Shown here: positions 27,310-36,629 of the stretch, one piece after another | Position numbering within the stretch: the stretch's first letter is position 1 | How the letters are laid out: the number at the start of each line of letters is the position of its first letter | From: CAZPMC01 sp964587755 | Lineage (GTDB): Bacteria; Bacillota; Clostridia; Acetivibrionales; DTU013 | Reading direction: 5' to 3' | Assembly (NCBI GenBank): GCA_964587755.1 | Contig: CAZPMC010000007.1 | Location: 1 to 64,000, forward strand | Length of the DNA stretch: 64,000 nucleotides | Notes under the pieces: generated by a model | What the model was told of the DNA's origin: nothing | Database searches by the model: none | The model's input: the letters and a program-made list of their open reading frames with translations, nothing else | Program-made: the position numbers and the translations under genes

Positions 27310-27332
27310 GTGTACAAACAACAGCAAGAATT

Positions 27333-27361
27333 ATTATACTAACTTAAGATATAGGTGTCAA
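27333..27361 (-). promoter_or_regulatory. Consensus sigma-A promoter for tRNA-Leu
   Basis: Read on the minus strand: TTGACA (27361-27356), 17 bases, TATAAT (27338-27333). This is a perfect consensus promoter, 24 bases upstream of the tRNA. Confidence 0.92.
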
Positions 27362-27477
27362 GAGCTTTTGAGAAAATTATGAACAAAAACTATTTGTGTT
27401 TTTAAGAAAAGATGTGTATTGTATAATAAGAATACAATTGATAAACTAAACATAAATTATCGAAAAGAGGTATTTGT

Positions 27478-28368
27478 ATGGCAGGCTTTTTTGGACTTTT
27501 TGATTATAATAAACCGGGACCGGGTGTGCCGAAGGATGCTCCGCCCAAATCTCCCTTTATTGTATTTTTTGAGATTTTACAAAGAAAGTTCTGGAATTTT
27601 ATAAAGGTCAATCTTATGTTTGTATTATTTAATCTTCCGGCTCTTTTAGCCGGGATGTTTGTAGCTATGTCATTCTTCCCCTACATAATACCAAATGCAG
27701 ATGGTAATCCCGAGCTGGTTTTATCAGATTTTATACTCAAATTTGTATTACTGACAATAATGATGTGCATTCCGATGGTGACTGTAGGTCCTGCCCAGGC
27801 AGGGTTTACCTATATAATGAGAAACTATGCAAGACAGGAGCATGCTTTTTTATGGTGGGATTTTAAGGAAACTGCCATTAAAAATATGAAGCAAAGCTTA
27901 ATCGTGAGTACTATAAACTTTTTTGCAACATTCCTTATGCTTCTTTCAATCAGAGCTTATCTGTCTATTAAGCCCGCTGGTCTTATTACAATTGCCGGTT
28001 CGGGAATAATTCTATCAATGTTTATTATATTTGCTTGTATGAATATATATATATATCCAATGATGATTACCTTCCAGCTAAGTATAAAAGATATTTACAA
28101 AAACTCATTTATATTTGCCATTATTAAATTCATTCCAAACGCCGGTATACTCCTTCTGAGTGCTTTTATCATCCTTTTCACATTTGGATTAATCATTCCG
28201 TTTTCACCAGTTGTAGGATTGTTTATATATCTGTTGTTTACGGTTAGTCTGATTGGATTCCTGACAAATTTTTATGCTTATCCGAAGCTTCAAAAGTATA
28301 TGATTTCGCGTTTAGATGAAGATGATGAGCAAGAGGAAGCCGGAGAGGAAGTCGGCGGAAGGGGGTAA
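27478..28368 (+). CDS. DUF624 (YesL-like) membrane protein
   Basis: 296 residues with about six membrane helices. The region from residue 30 (FEILQRKFWNFIKVNLMFVLFNLP) and the conserved WWDFKETAIKN loop match DUF624 proteins, often near sugar or peptide transporters, function unknown. The acidic tail overlaps nothing, and a small membrane protein gene begins 4 bases after the stop. GAGAGG-type sequence precedes ATG 27478, and a TATAAT (27422-27427) upstream may be its -10 element, with a poor -35. Confidence 0.85.
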   Translation: MAGFFGLFDYNKPGPGVPKDAPPKSPFIVFFEILQRKFWNFIKVNLMFVLFNLPALLAGMFVAMSFFPYIIPNADGNPELVLSDFILKFVLLTIMMCIPMVTVGPAQAGFTYIMRNYARQEHAFLWWDFKETAIKNMKQSLIVSTINFFATFLMLLSIRAYLSIKPAGLITIAGSGIILSMFIIFACMNIYIYPMMITFQLSIKDIYKNSFIFAIIKFIPNAGILLLSAFIILFTFGLIIPFSPVVGLFIYLLFTVSLIGFLTNFYAYPKLQKYMISRLDEDDEQEEAGEEVGGRG

Positions 28369-28372
28369 TGTT

Positions 28373-28519
28373 TTGGACTGGATGAATTTGGCCATCTATG
28401 GTGTGATTGCGATTGTTGTGTTATCTATAATTTGGAAAATAGCAAAGAAGCTGTTTAAATTTGCCCTGGCAATCGCAGTTATAGCGGCAATATATGCAAT
28501 ATCTACCGGAATAATATAG
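28373..28519 (+). CDS. Small two-helix membrane protein
   Basis: 48 residues from TTG 28373, 7 bases after AAGGGGGT. A near-continuous hydrophobic run (IYGVIAIVVLSIIW, then FALAIAVIAAIYAIS) separated by a KIAKK turn predicts two short membrane helices. No family recognised. Its tight spacing to the DUF624 gene suggests they are co-expressed and may interact. Confidence 0.6.
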   Translation: MDWMNLAIYGVIAIVVLSIIWKIAKKLFKFALAIAVIAAIYAISTGII

Positions 28520-28532
28520 CAGTTGCATAATG

Positions 28533-29006
28533 CTATTTTATTGAGTATTTGGCTTTTATGGCACTTGTTGCTTTATCAACGTCTTTTTCAAAAATTAAAT
28601 AGGAAATGTCGGTTTCTGAAGTGGTAACAAGCTTTACAGTTATATCTTCTTCAGCCAATATAGTAAAAATACCGGCAGCAACTCCGGGCACATTTCTCAT
28701 GCCCTCACCGTAAACAGAAAGCTTTGTATTGTCCGCATCAATTTCAATGCGTAAATCCATATATTTCTTCTTAAAATCGTTTAATACACTAAGGACATTT
28801 AATAACTGGGAAGACTGGAGACTAAAAGATAAATTAATGCTGTCGCGATAGGGAGGGGCTTGGTTTATCATATCAATATTAATGCCATTTTGCGCGATTG
28901 CGTTGAAAAGCTCGGATATTACCTTTGTGTTGTTGGGAAGCCGGTAAAGTGTCACCAAAGAGACATTATAGGTAACTGAAATATCGGTTACAGGGTTAAC
29001 GGACAT
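28533..29006 (-). CDS. ACT-domain protein, aspartate-kinase-like regulatory module
   Basis: 157 residues on the minus strand, ATG at 29004-29006 with GGAGGTG upstream. It holds two ACT repeats of the aspartokinase type: NTKVISELFNAIAQNGINIDMI and GMRNVPGVAAGIFTILAEEDI, both typical of lysine/threonine-sensing kinase tails. No kinase domain is present. As the last gene after asd-dapA-dapB it may sense pathway amino acids and act on a separate enzyme; this is inference. Confidence 0.85.
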   Translation of the reverse strand: MSVNPVTDISVTYNVSLVTLYRLPNNTKVISELFNAIAQNGINIDMINQAPPYRDSINLSFSLQSSQLLNVLSVLNDFKKKYMDLRIEIDADNTKLSVYGEGMRNVPGVAAGIFTILAEEDITVKLVTTSETDISYLIFEKDVDKATSAIKAKYSIK

Positions 29007-29043
29007 ATATAGGCACCTCCATTATATAGTATACAAATTCAAA

Positions 29044-29078
29044 TTGATGAATAGTACTATTTTAATACTATTCATCAA
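29044..29078 (-). other. 13-bp perfect hairpin at the end of dapB
   Basis: TTGATGAATAGTA (29044-29056) and TACTATTCATCAA (29066-29078) are exact complements around a 9-base loop, overlapping the last codons and stop of dapB. No clean U-run follows on the minus strand, so it is more likely an RNA-processing or stability element, or a partial terminator before the ACT gene. Confidence 0.6.
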
Positions 29079-29823
29079 TAAGGTCATTCATATCATACAG
29101 TCCAGGTTTTTTACCATAAATAAATCTTGCTGCCCTTAAAGCTCCTGTACCGAAAATATCCCTGGACATTGCGGTGTGGGTTATTTCAATAACCTCATCA
29201 TTTCCTGCGAATATAACGGAGTGCTCACCTACAAAAGTGCCGCCGCGGACAGCGTGAATACCAATCTCGTTTTTGCCCCTTTTTTTCCTGCGTGAATGTC
29301 TGTCGTAAACATAATCCTGCTTTTGTTCAAGAGCCTCATTAATAGAGTCAGCAATTGCAAGAGCTGTACCGCTTGGTGCGTCAATTTTTTGGTTGTGATG
29401 CTTCTCTATTATTTCAATATCATATGTCTCTTCCAGAATCTTTGCGGCCCTTTTGACCAGATCAACAATAAGATTAACACCCAGGGACATATTGGCAGAG
29501 AAGAAAACAGGTATCCTTTCCGATGCAATTTGAAGTGAGCTTTTTTGTCCATCTGACAATCCTGTAGTGGCTACAACAAGGGGCACATTATTTTTAACAG
29601 CATATTGGATTAATCCTTCAATCGCTTGAGGATTTGAGAAGTCAATTATTACATCAGGCTTTAAAGTAAGCTTTGTCAGGTCAGTAAAAACAGGGTAGTT
29701 ATTTTTGATTCCATCGGAAATATCGTATCCTGCAGCAATGTGAAGGTCATCATACTGCTGTGATAACCTTGAAATCACCTGACCCATTTTACCGTTACAT
29801 CCGCTTAACAATATGTTTATCAA
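29068..29823 (-). CDS. dapB: 4-hydroxy-tetrahydrodipicolinate reductase
   Basis: 251 residues starting TTG (29821-29823), 8 bases after AAGGATG. The N-terminal Rossmann motif is GCNGKMGQ, and the catalytic segment EKHHNQKIDAPSGTAL has the general acid histidine and the substrate-binding Lys and Gly-Thr. It reduces the DapA product with NAD(P)H in lysine/diaminopimelate synthesis, also supplying dipicolinate for spores. It lies three bases after dapA. Confidence 0.96.
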   Translation of the reverse strand: MINILLSGCNGKMGQVISRLSQQYDDLHIAAGYDISDGIKNNYPVFTDLTKLTLKPDVIIDFSNPQAIEGLIQYAVKNNVPLVVATTGLSDGQKSSLQIASERIPVFFSANMSLGVNLIVDLVKRAAKILEETYDIEIIEKHHNQKIDAPSGTALAIADSINEALEQKQDYVYDRHSRRKKRGKNEIGIHAVRGGTFVGEHSVIFAGNDEVIEITHTAMSRDIFGTGALRAARFIYGKKPGLYDMNDLIDE

Positions 29824-29826
29824 GAA

Positions 29827-30714
29827 TTACACATCCTTTATCAAACCGTAATTTTTCAACGCTTTTATAAGTATACCCCTGTTAGCATCAGAAATATCAA
29901 ACAGTGGCATTCTGCATTTTCCGACGTTTAAGCCCATAAGATTCATTGCTTCCTTTAAAGGAATAGGGCTGACCTCACAGAAAAGTGCCTTTACAAGCTC
30001 AAGAGTCTTAAGCTGCATCCGGCGGCTTTCTTCTGTTTCACCGTTTAAAAACTTATGGACAATCATGTGGGTATCATATGGGATAATGTTAGCCATAACA
30101 GATATAACACCCTTTGCACCCATTGACAGGAACGGAACTATCATTCCGTCCTCGCCGGAATATACGGTAAAGTCATCACCGCAAAGATTAATAATTTCCC
30201 CGACCTGGCTAAAGTTACATTCCTTGATAGCTATAATATTGTCAATCTGAGCAAGCTTTTGTACTGTCTCTGGATTGATGTTAAGGTTTGTGCGGGAGGG
30301 GACATTATAAAGAATTACAGGTATAGTAAGGCTTTCGGCAATTACCTTAAAATGCTCGTATAGCCCGCGTTGAGTGGTTTTGTTATAGTAGGGGCTGACG
30401 CTGAGTATGGCATCGGCACCAACATCCTGCGCTCTTTTACTTAATTGTATGGCATGGCGTGTATCATTGCTGCCCGTACCAGCAATAACAGGCAGTCTTT
30501 CACCGACCTTCTTCACAGTATATTCAATAACCGATATATGCTCATCATCGGGCATAGTTGATGCTTCACCTGTAGTCCCACAGATAATAATAGCATCGGT
30601 TTTTTCTCTTATCTGAAACTCAATAAGCTCTGAAAGCTTATTATAGTCTACCCCGTCCTTGGTAAATGGTGTTATAATGGCAACACCAGATCCAGTAAAG
30701 ATGCATTTTTTCAT
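29827..30714 (-). CDS. dapA: 4-hydroxy-tetrahydrodipicolinate synthase
   Basis: 295 residues. The start chosen is the ATG at 30712-30714 (MKKCIFTGSGVAIITPF) with AAAGGAAG upstream; a longer frame from 30738 would overlap asd. Family marks: GTTGEAST, the tyrosine in SVSPYYNKT, the Schiff-base lysine in AIKECN. It condenses pyruvate with aspartate semialdehyde, the product of the preceding asd gene. Confidence 0.96.
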   Translation of the reverse strand: MKKCIFTGSGVAIITPFTKDGVDYNKLSELIEFQIREKTDAIIICGTTGEASTMPDDEHISVIEYTVKKVGERLPVIAGTGSNDTRHAIQLSKRAQDVGADAILSVSPYYNKTTQRGLYEHFKVIAESLTIPVILYNVPSRTNLNINPETVQKLAQIDNIIAIKECNFSQVGEIINLCGDDFTVYSGEDGMIVPFLSMGAKGVISVMANIIPYDTHMIVHKFLNGETEESRRMQLKTLELVKALFCEVSPIPLKEAMNLMGLNVGKCRMPLFDISDANRGILIKALKNYGLIKDV

Positions 30715-30728
30715 ACTTATACTTCCTT

Positions 30729-31808
30729 TCATATCCAACCTTCTGCTTTAAGTAATTCTGCCATGAGTATGCCACCTCCGGCAGCACCTCTGATTGTATT
30801 GTGGGATAGACATGCAAATTTGTAGTCAAACAGATTATCTTCACGAAGTCTGCCTACTGCAATACCCATCCCATTTTCAACATTTCTGTCAAGCTTAGAT
30901 TGTGGTCTGTCAGGCTCATTAAAATATGTTATAAATTGAGCCGGAGCAGATGGGAGCTGAAGTTTCTGAGGCTTTGCTGAAAAGTTCTTCCAGCAGTTGA
31001 GTATTTCTTCTTTGCTTGGCTTGTTTTTAAAGGTGATGTATACAGATGCCAAATGACCGTCTGTAACAGGTACTCTATAACACTGGGAGGATATAACCGG
31101 CCTTGTTGCTTCTACAATTTTGTCACCTTGTATTGCACCCCAGATTTTAAGAGGCTCCTTTTCACTCTTTTCCTCTTCGCCACCAATATAAGGAATAACA
31201 TTATCAATAATTTCTGGCCATTCATCAAATACTTTTCCTGCGCCTGAAATTGCCTGATAGGTGGACGCAAGTATTTTTTCAGGCTCAAAATCCATAAGTG
31301 CATGGACAGGAGGGACATAGCTTTGCAATGAGCAGTTTGATTTTACGGCAATGAAGCCCCTTTTTGTCCCAAGCCGTTTCCTTTGCTTTTCGATTATTGC
31401 CGAGTGTTCAGGGTTTACCTCAGGGATTATCATAGGTACATCGGGTGTAAATCTATGGGCGGAGTTGTTAGAGATTACAGGCATTTCAGCTTTAGCATAG
31501 GCTTCCTCAAGCTGCCGGATTTCATCCTTTTTCATATCAACGGCGCAAAATACAAAATCCACCTCATCTGCCATACTGGTAATGTCTATGGCATCTTTAA
31601 CAATAATATTCTTTACATTCTCAGGGATAGGAAGATTTATCTTCCAACGTCCTTCGACAGCTTTTTCGTAGGGCATACCTGCAGATCTTGAACTGGCGCC
31701 TATAGCTACAACTTCAAACCACGGGTGCTTTTCAAGCAAAGTTACAAACCGCTGTCCAACCATGCCTGTTCCACCAAGAACGCCAACCCTTAATTTTTTA
31801 TTGTTCAT
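30729..31808 (-). CDS. asd: Aspartate-semialdehyde dehydrogenase, archaeal/yeast type
   Basis: 359 residues, ATG at 31806-31808 after AAGGAGG. NADP motif GGTGMVGQRF at the N-terminus and the catalytic cysteine in KSNCSLQSY. The length and the loop SSRSAGMPYEKA are those of the archaeal/yeast-type enzyme rather than the classical bacterial Asd. It makes aspartate semialdehyde for lysine, threonine and dipicolinate. First gene of the operon under a lysine riboswitch. Confidence 0.93.
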   Translation of the reverse strand: MNNKKLRVGVLGGTGMVGQRFVTLLEKHPWFEVVAIGASSRSAGMPYEKAVEGRWKINLPIPENVKNIIVKDAIDITSMADEVDFVFCAVDMKKDEIRQLEEAYAKAEMPVISNNSAHRFTPDVPMIIPEVNPEHSAIIEKQRKRLGTKRGFIAVKSNCSLQSYVPPVHALMDFEPEKILASTYQAISGAGKVFDEWPEIIDNVIPYIGGEEEKSEKEPLKIWGAIQGDKIVEATRPVISSQCYRVPVTDGHLASVYITFKNKPSKEEILNCWKNFSAKPQKLQLPSAPAQFITYFNEPDRPQSKLDRNVENGMGIAVGRLREDNLFDYKFACLSHNTIRGAAGGGILMAELLKAEGWI

Positions 31809-31831
31809 AATAAACCTCCTTAAATAAAATT

Positions 31832-31856
31832 AACTGCCGGCAAAGTGCTAGCAGTT
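31832..31856 (-). terminator. Riboswitch-controlled terminator ahead of asd
   Basis: On the minus strand AACTGCTAGC (31856-31847) pairs with GCCGGCAGTT (31841-31832) with one wobble and one mismatch, followed by AATTTTATTT. It sits between the lysine aptamer and the asd ribosome site, where the regulated terminator of such leaders lies. Confidence 0.6.
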
Positions 31857-31894
31857 CTTAATTACTTGAGCCTTTTACAAAAGGACTTTATAAG

Positions 31895-32080
31895 GACTGA
31901 TAGCGCTCCATCAAATACTTAATATACTTGATGACAGTTGCAGTGTTTTTCACATCTGCAACCAGGAACAAACATGACAGGTGATTTGATTCCTTCGGCA
32001 TTTCCCCCTTTCGCAGAACAATCAGCGAACCCTGCAGTTCTCATGCACCCTACTAATGGAAAATGCGCCTCTACCGTTAT
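31895..32080 (-). ncRNA. Lysine riboswitch (L box)
   Basis: Read on the minus strand, the leader opens with GGUAGAGGCGC (32075-32065). It continues with the AGUAG and GUGCAUGAGAA segments, GCGAAAGGGGGAAAUGCCGAAGG-like bases around 32022-32000 and a CUGGUUGC arm, and closes with GGAGCGCUAUC (31909-31899) pairing to the start. This is the lysine aptamer core as I know it, and it precedes a lysine operon. Lysine binding should favour the terminator at 31832-31856. Confidence 0.93.
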
Positions 32081-32320
32081 ATATTTTTATCTTATTTACT
32101 TTATTACTTACAGTATTAGTATAAGTTTTAATAATAATAACATCACCCTTAAATATTGTCAAATGTAAGCTTTAGATTATCATGTTACAGAAATATTAAG
32201 TTTTCATGAAAACCGTTAAAAATGCCAATATAGAAGGAAGAAAGTAGTATAATGTCGAATAAGAGATAAAGCCAAATTTTTTATAAACAATATTTTTACT
32301 AATGAGAAGGTGCTGATACT

Positions 32321-33904
32321 ATGAAAAAAACACTTAAAATAACTGCAGCTTTAATGGCGTTTGTTGTCTTATTTTTGGCAACTGTTACAATGTCAGCAGG
32401 TGACAGCCAAACACCAGCTCATATTCGCGTAGGTCTTTATTTTAATGACACATCTGTTAAAACTGCATTGCCTTCTTATAATATATCCGCTGTTTCAGGA
32501 CTTGAAATTGGCTTTGCAAAAAACGGAAGCTTTTTTGAAATGTATAAAAGACCTGATTCATCAAATATTGTCGTTAAAAAAGATGATAATTATTACATTA
32601 AGATTGGGACAGACGTCAACGATGCGGTTACTGCAAAAGCATTGGTATCTGCCTATAATCAACAAGGTGTGGTAACACAAATCGCATTTAATGAATCATG
32701 GCAGATTTGGACCGGGTCATATGCAAGCGAAGAGGCTGCAAAAACAGGTATTGAGGATATTGTAAAAAAACTTGGCCTCATCCCATGCTCTATTATTCCA
32801 CCTGCAGTCAACAGAATCGCTGTTACCGATACCCAATCAAAACCCATATGTGTTTTCGAAAGCAAATCATTGTACCTTACAATACAACCGGCAGCCGAAA
32901 ACAACCCTGGCATATTCAAGATTGAAGGAAAACCGTATAGAGGTGTCTTAGAGATAAGAAGACCTGAGCCAGGGTACTTGACAGCAATTAATATTGTATC
33001 AATACAAGAATATCTCTATGGCAATGTTCCTGCTGAGATAGGCGGTAGGTCTCCGGCTGAAGCCCTTAAAGCACAGGCAGTGGCTTCAAAAATGTATGCC
33101 CTTAACAACAAGGGCAAACATGCAAAATCAGGTTTTGATGTTTGTGCGACTACAGGCTGTCAGGTGTACAAGGGATACTCCGTTGAAGTTGAATCATGCA
33201 ATAAGGCTATTGATGAGGTTTATAATAGAACTATTACATATAACGGTCAACCTGCCCGCCACATATACTATTTTGCTTCCAGCGGCGGAAGAACTGAGGA
33301 TGTAAGGAATGTTTGGGGTTCTAGTTATCCTTATCTTGTAAGCGTTGAGGATAAGTATGAGAAAATAATCACATGGACAAAGACTTTGCGTGCATCGGAT
33401 GTAAAATCCCTGTTCCCTCAGCTAGGAAATATTCTTGGGATCGCTATTACAAAAACGGCCGATTCGGGCAGGGTAATTGAACTTGCTGTCAGAGGAGAAA
33501 AAAGAAGCGATCCTGCTTTGTATACCCTTGAGAGGACAAGAACAGTATTCGGACTGAAAAGCCAGCTTTACACGATTTCTACAGATGCGGATGTCTATAT
33601 AGCATCCCTGGGGAGTGGGGAGGGTTCAATTTCAAAACCCCGGCAATCACAACTGGGAGGCATGGCTGTTATTAGCTCATCCGGTGTTTCCACGGTTAAA
33701 TCTTCTAATAACAGCGTGACTGTTATGGGAGCCAACGGTGTAAAAAGAAATGCTGCACTGGTGCCTGAAACATATACATTTACCGGAAAAGGATGGGGGC
33801 ATGCAGTAGGGATGAGTCAAGAGGGCGCAATAGGAATGGCAAATGCCGGTAAGAAGTACGATGAAATCCTGACCCATTATTTCCAGGGAACAAAAGTAGA
33901 GTAG
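32321..33904 (+). CDS. SpoIID/LytB-domain protein
   Basis: 527 residues with an N-terminal signal sequence (residues 1-27). A SPOR-like stretch (about 80-150, with WQIWTGSYASEEAA) precedes the SpoIID domain (about 195-330), marked by EYLYGNVPAEIG, ALKAQAVASKMYAL and YYFASSGGRT. The C-terminus has the family signature GKGWGHAVGMSQEGA. SpoIID proteins are lytic transglycosylases acting on denuded glycan strands during engulfment; this longer LytB-like member may act in vegetative wall turnover. A TATAAT at 32248-32253 overlaps a TGTCGAA. Confidence 0.9.
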   Translation: MKKTLKITAALMAFVVLFLATVTMSAGDSQTPAHIRVGLYFNDTSVKTALPSYNISAVSGLEIGFAKNGSFFEMYKRPDSSNIVVKKDDNYYIKIGTDVNDAVTAKALVSAYNQQGVVTQIAFNESWQIWTGSYASEEAAKTGIEDIVKKLGLIPCSIIPPAVNRIAVTDTQSKPICVFESKSLYLTIQPAAENNPGIFKIEGKPYRGVLEIRRPEPGYLTAINIVSIQEYLYGNVPAEIGGRSPAEALKAQAVASKMYALNNKGKHAKSGFDVCATTGCQVYKGYSVEVESCNKAIDEVYNRTITYNGQPARHIYYFASSGGRTEDVRNVWGSSYPYLVSVEDKYEKIITWTKTLRASDVKSLFPQLGNILGIAITKTADSGRVIELAVRGEKRSDPALYTLERTRTVFGLKSQLYTISTDADVYIASLGSGEGSISKPRQSQLGGMAVISSSGVSTVKSSNNSVTVMGANGVKRNAALVPETYTFTGKGWGHAVGMSQEGAIGMANAGKKYDEILTHYFQGTKVE

Positions 33905-33917
33905 ATTAAATCTTATA

Positions 33918-33946
33918 TTGTAAAAATTAAAGTCTTCATGTATGAT
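33918..33946 (+). promoter_or_regulatory. Probable sigma-A promoter for queA
   Basis: TTGTAA (33918-33923), 17 bases, TATGAT (33941-33946), about 70 bases before the queA start. Further down AGGCACA/TGTGCCT forms a small hairpin in the leader. Confidence 0.6.
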
Positions 33947-34014
33947 TTTATTTATGTTGGAAATAAATGAAGTCAGGCACAGAAGACTTTCTTTGTGCCT
34001 TCTGGGAGAATTAT

Positions 34015-35040
34015 ATGAAATCAAGTGATTTTTATTATAATTTGCCAAGTGAATTAATCGCACAAGAACCTCTTGCCCAAAGAAGCAGCTCCAGGCTTTT
34101 GATCCTTGACAAAAATGACGGGAGTGTTGAGCATCGGGTGTTTTGCAATTTACCCGAGTATCTTGATAAGGGGGACTGCCTTGTTTTAAATAATACGCGA
34201 GTAATCCCTGCAAGGCTACTCGGGTATCGTGAGGATACGGGCGGTAAAATTGAGTTTGTACTTCTTAAGAATATTGAGGCAGACATTTGGGAGGTTATAT
34301 TAAAGCCCGGACGCAGAGCCAAGCCCGGGACAAAATTTGTGTTTGGAGATAATGCCCTGAGAGCTGAAATAATCGAAGTTATAGAAGGCGGTAACAGACT
34401 GGTGCGCTTTGAATATGAGGGAATCTTTCAGGAGGTGCTGGACAAGGTCGGTATTATACCCCTTCCTCCGTATATTATAAAAGAGCTTACTGATCCTGAA
34501 CGCTATCAGACAGTTTATTCAAAATGTAAAGGCTCAGCAGCAGCTCCAACTGCAGGATTGCATTTTACACCTTCAATTCTTGAAGAAGTTGGAAAAATGG
34601 GTGTGAAAATCGCCTATGTAACTTTACATGTGGGATTGGGAACCTTTAGACCTGTTAAAGTTGAAAATGTTGAAAACCATATAATGCATTCTGAGTACTA
34701 TTCATTAAGTGATGATGCGGCACAGATAATTAATTGTACAAAAAGGGAAGGCGGAAGGATAATCTGTGTAGGAACTACAAGCTGTCGTGTACTTGAAACA
34801 GTAAGCTCAGATGATGGCTTCGTCAAAGCGAGACAAGGCTTTACAGATATTTTTATTTACCCCGGCTATCGCTTTAAAATAGTGGACTGCCTTATTACAA
34901 ACTTCCATCTTCCTGAATCAACCTTGATAATGCTGGTTAGTGCATTTGCCGGAAGGGATAACATACTCAATGCTTATAATAAGGCTATTGAGGAGAGGTA
35001 CCGTTTTTTTAGCTTTGGGGATGCAATGTTTATTAAATAG
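34015..35040 (+). CDS. queA: S-adenosylmethionine:tRNA ribosyltransferase-isomerase
   Basis: 341 residues from ATG 34015, 6 bases after GGGAG; upstream in-frame residues lack family likeness. Typical segments: FYYNLPSELIAQEPL at the start, NNTRVIPARL, KGSAAAPTAGLHFT, and the late TNFHLPESTLIMLVSAFAG. It transfers the ribosyl part of SAM to preQ1-modified tRNA to make epoxyqueuosine. tgt follows at 17 bases, the usual queuosine pair. Confidence 0.96.
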   Translation: MKSSDFYYNLPSELIAQEPLAQRSSSRLLILDKNDGSVEHRVFCNLPEYLDKGDCLVLNNTRVIPARLLGYREDTGGKIEFVLLKNIEADIWEVILKPGRRAKPGTKFVFGDNALRAEIIEVIEGGNRLVRFEYEGIFQEVLDKVGIIPLPPYIIKELTDPERYQTVYSKCKGSAAAPTAGLHFTPSILEEVGKMGVKIAYVTLHVGLGTFRPVKVENVENHIMHSEYYSLSDDAAQIINCTKREGGRIICVGTTSCRVLETVSSDDGFVKARQGFTDIFIYPGYRFKIVDCLITNFHLPESTLIMLVSAFAGRDNILNAYNKAIEERYRFFSFGDAMFIK

Positions 35041-35057
35041 TAAAGGATGAAGAGTTA

Positions 35058-36179
35058 ATGCAAGCATTAAGATATGAATTAATTAAGAAATGTAAACAGA
35101 CGGGAGCCCGGCTCGGAAGGGTACATACACCTCACGGCTCCGTTGATACACCTGCTTTTATGCCTGTCGGGACCCAGGCTACAGTTAAGGGGATGTCACC
35201 TGATGAATTAAAGGAAATAGATGCCCAAATCATTTTAAGCAATACTTATCACCTGTATATGCGTCCTGGTAATGATTTAATAAAGGAGGCTGGGGGCCTT
35301 CATAAGTTTATGAATTGGGACAGGCCTATACTTACCGATAGCGGTGGTTTTCAGGTGTTTAGCCTCAGCGACTTAAGGCATATTAATGAGGAGGGAGTTA
35401 CATTCAAATCGCACATTGACGGCAGCAGACACCTGTTTACACCTGAGCTGGCAATGAAAATTCAAAACGATCTTGGTTCTGATATTATTATGTCTTTTGA
35501 TGAATGTACTCCCTATCCGTGTGAACATGACTATGCAAAGAAATCCCTTGAGAGAACAACCCGGTGGGCTGAAAGATGTAAAAAAGCCCATAAAAATCCC
35601 GAGACACAGGCATTGTTCGGTATCGTCCAGGGAGGTGTCTTTGAGGAATTGAGAATCCAAAGCGCCAAAGAGCTTGTGGCACTAGACTTTCCCGGATACT
35701 CTATTGGAGGCTTAAGTGTAGGTGAGCCAGCCCAGGATATGTATAAAATGCTTGAATGTACCGTACCCCACCTGCCAGAAGATAAGCCCAGATATCTTAT
35801 GGGGGTCGGAAGCCCCGACTATTTGATAGAAGGTTCTATCAGAGGCGTTGACATGTTTGACTGTGTATTGCCGACAAGAATCGGGAGAAACGGTACTATA
35901 ATGACAAGTCAGGGTAAGCTTATTATACGGGATGCAAAGTATGCACGGGATTTTGGCCCCATGGACCCGGAATGTGATTGTTATGCCTGCACAAATTTCT
36001 CAAGAGCTTATATAAGACACCTTTTGAAGGCTCGGGAGGTCCTTGGCATACGCCTGACAACATGGCACAATTTAAAATTCCTCTTGGACTTGATGAAAAA
36101 GGTAAGAAACGCTATAATTGATGACAGATTAGCAGATTTTAGAGATGAATTTTTTGGATTATATGGGTACACCCATTAA
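35058..36179 (+). CDS. tgt: tRNA-guanine transglycosylase
   Basis: 373 residues. Catalytic aspartate region LTDSGGFQVFSL, nucleophile region GVDMFDCVLPTR, and the zinc cluster CDCYACTNFSRAYIRHL near the C-terminus. It exchanges guanine-34 of GUN-anticodon tRNAs for preQ1, the step before QueA. The start ATG 35058 follows AAAGGATGAAGAG. Confidence 0.97.
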   Translation: MQALRYELIKKCKQTGARLGRVHTPHGSVDTPAFMPVGTQATVKGMSPDELKEIDAQIILSNTYHLYMRPGNDLIKEAGGLHKFMNWDRPILTDSGGFQVFSLSDLRHINEEGVTFKSHIDGSRHLFTPELAMKIQNDLGSDIIMSFDECTPYPCEHDYAKKSLERTTRWAERCKKAHKNPETQALFGIVQGGVFEELRIQSAKELVALDFPGYSIGGLSVGEPAQDMYKMLECTVPHLPEDKPRYLMGVGSPDYLIEGSIRGVDMFDCVLPTRIGRNGTIMTSQGKLIIRDAKYARDFGPMDPECDCYACTNFSRAYIRHLLKAREVLGIRLTTWHNLKFLLDLMKKVRNAIIDDRLADFRDEFFGLYGYTH

Positions 36180-36243
36180 TAACGGGCTATTAAGGTCTAA
36201 GATTGACCTTTAATAAAATAAACTATTAATACGGAGGGAAATT

Positions 36244-36534
36244 ATGCCATCAGAACAAAGCGGTAGTCTTTTAATGACAGTAGGATATCTTGTTTTTTTT
36301 GTGGTGATAATGTATTTACTCGTATTTCTTCCACAGAAAAAAAGAGAGAAAAAAGCAAAAGCTATGATTGACGCTCTGCAGGTAGGAAACGATATAGTTT
36401 CTATCGGCGGAATAACAGGAAAGGTAGTAAACATAAAAGACGATGAATTAACCATCGAAACAGGCGTTGAGAAAACAAAGATCGTCATTAAAAAATGGGC
36501 TGTAAGGGATGTTAACAAACCTGTTGAGTCCTGA
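36244..36534 (+). CDS. yajC: Preprotein translocase accessory subunit YajC
   Basis: 96 residues with one N-terminal membrane helix (LLMTVGYLVFFVVIMYLLVFLP) and the YajC core GNDIVSIGGITGKVVNIKDDELTIE. It associates with SecDF, encoded 3 kb downstream. GGAGGGAA precedes ATG 36244. The tgt-yajC order is widespread. Confidence 0.95.
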   Translation: MPSEQSGSLLMTVGYLVFFVVIMYLLVFLPQKKREKKAKAMIDALQVGNDIVSIGGITGKVVNIKDDELTIETGVEKTKIVIKKWAVRDVNKPVES

Positions 36535-36629
36535 TTTTCATGATTGCCCCTGAGCAATTTGTTTATGTTCTAATGGGTACTGTACTTTAATAATAATATT
36601 ATATAGAAAAAGGTACAGGAGGTAGTATT

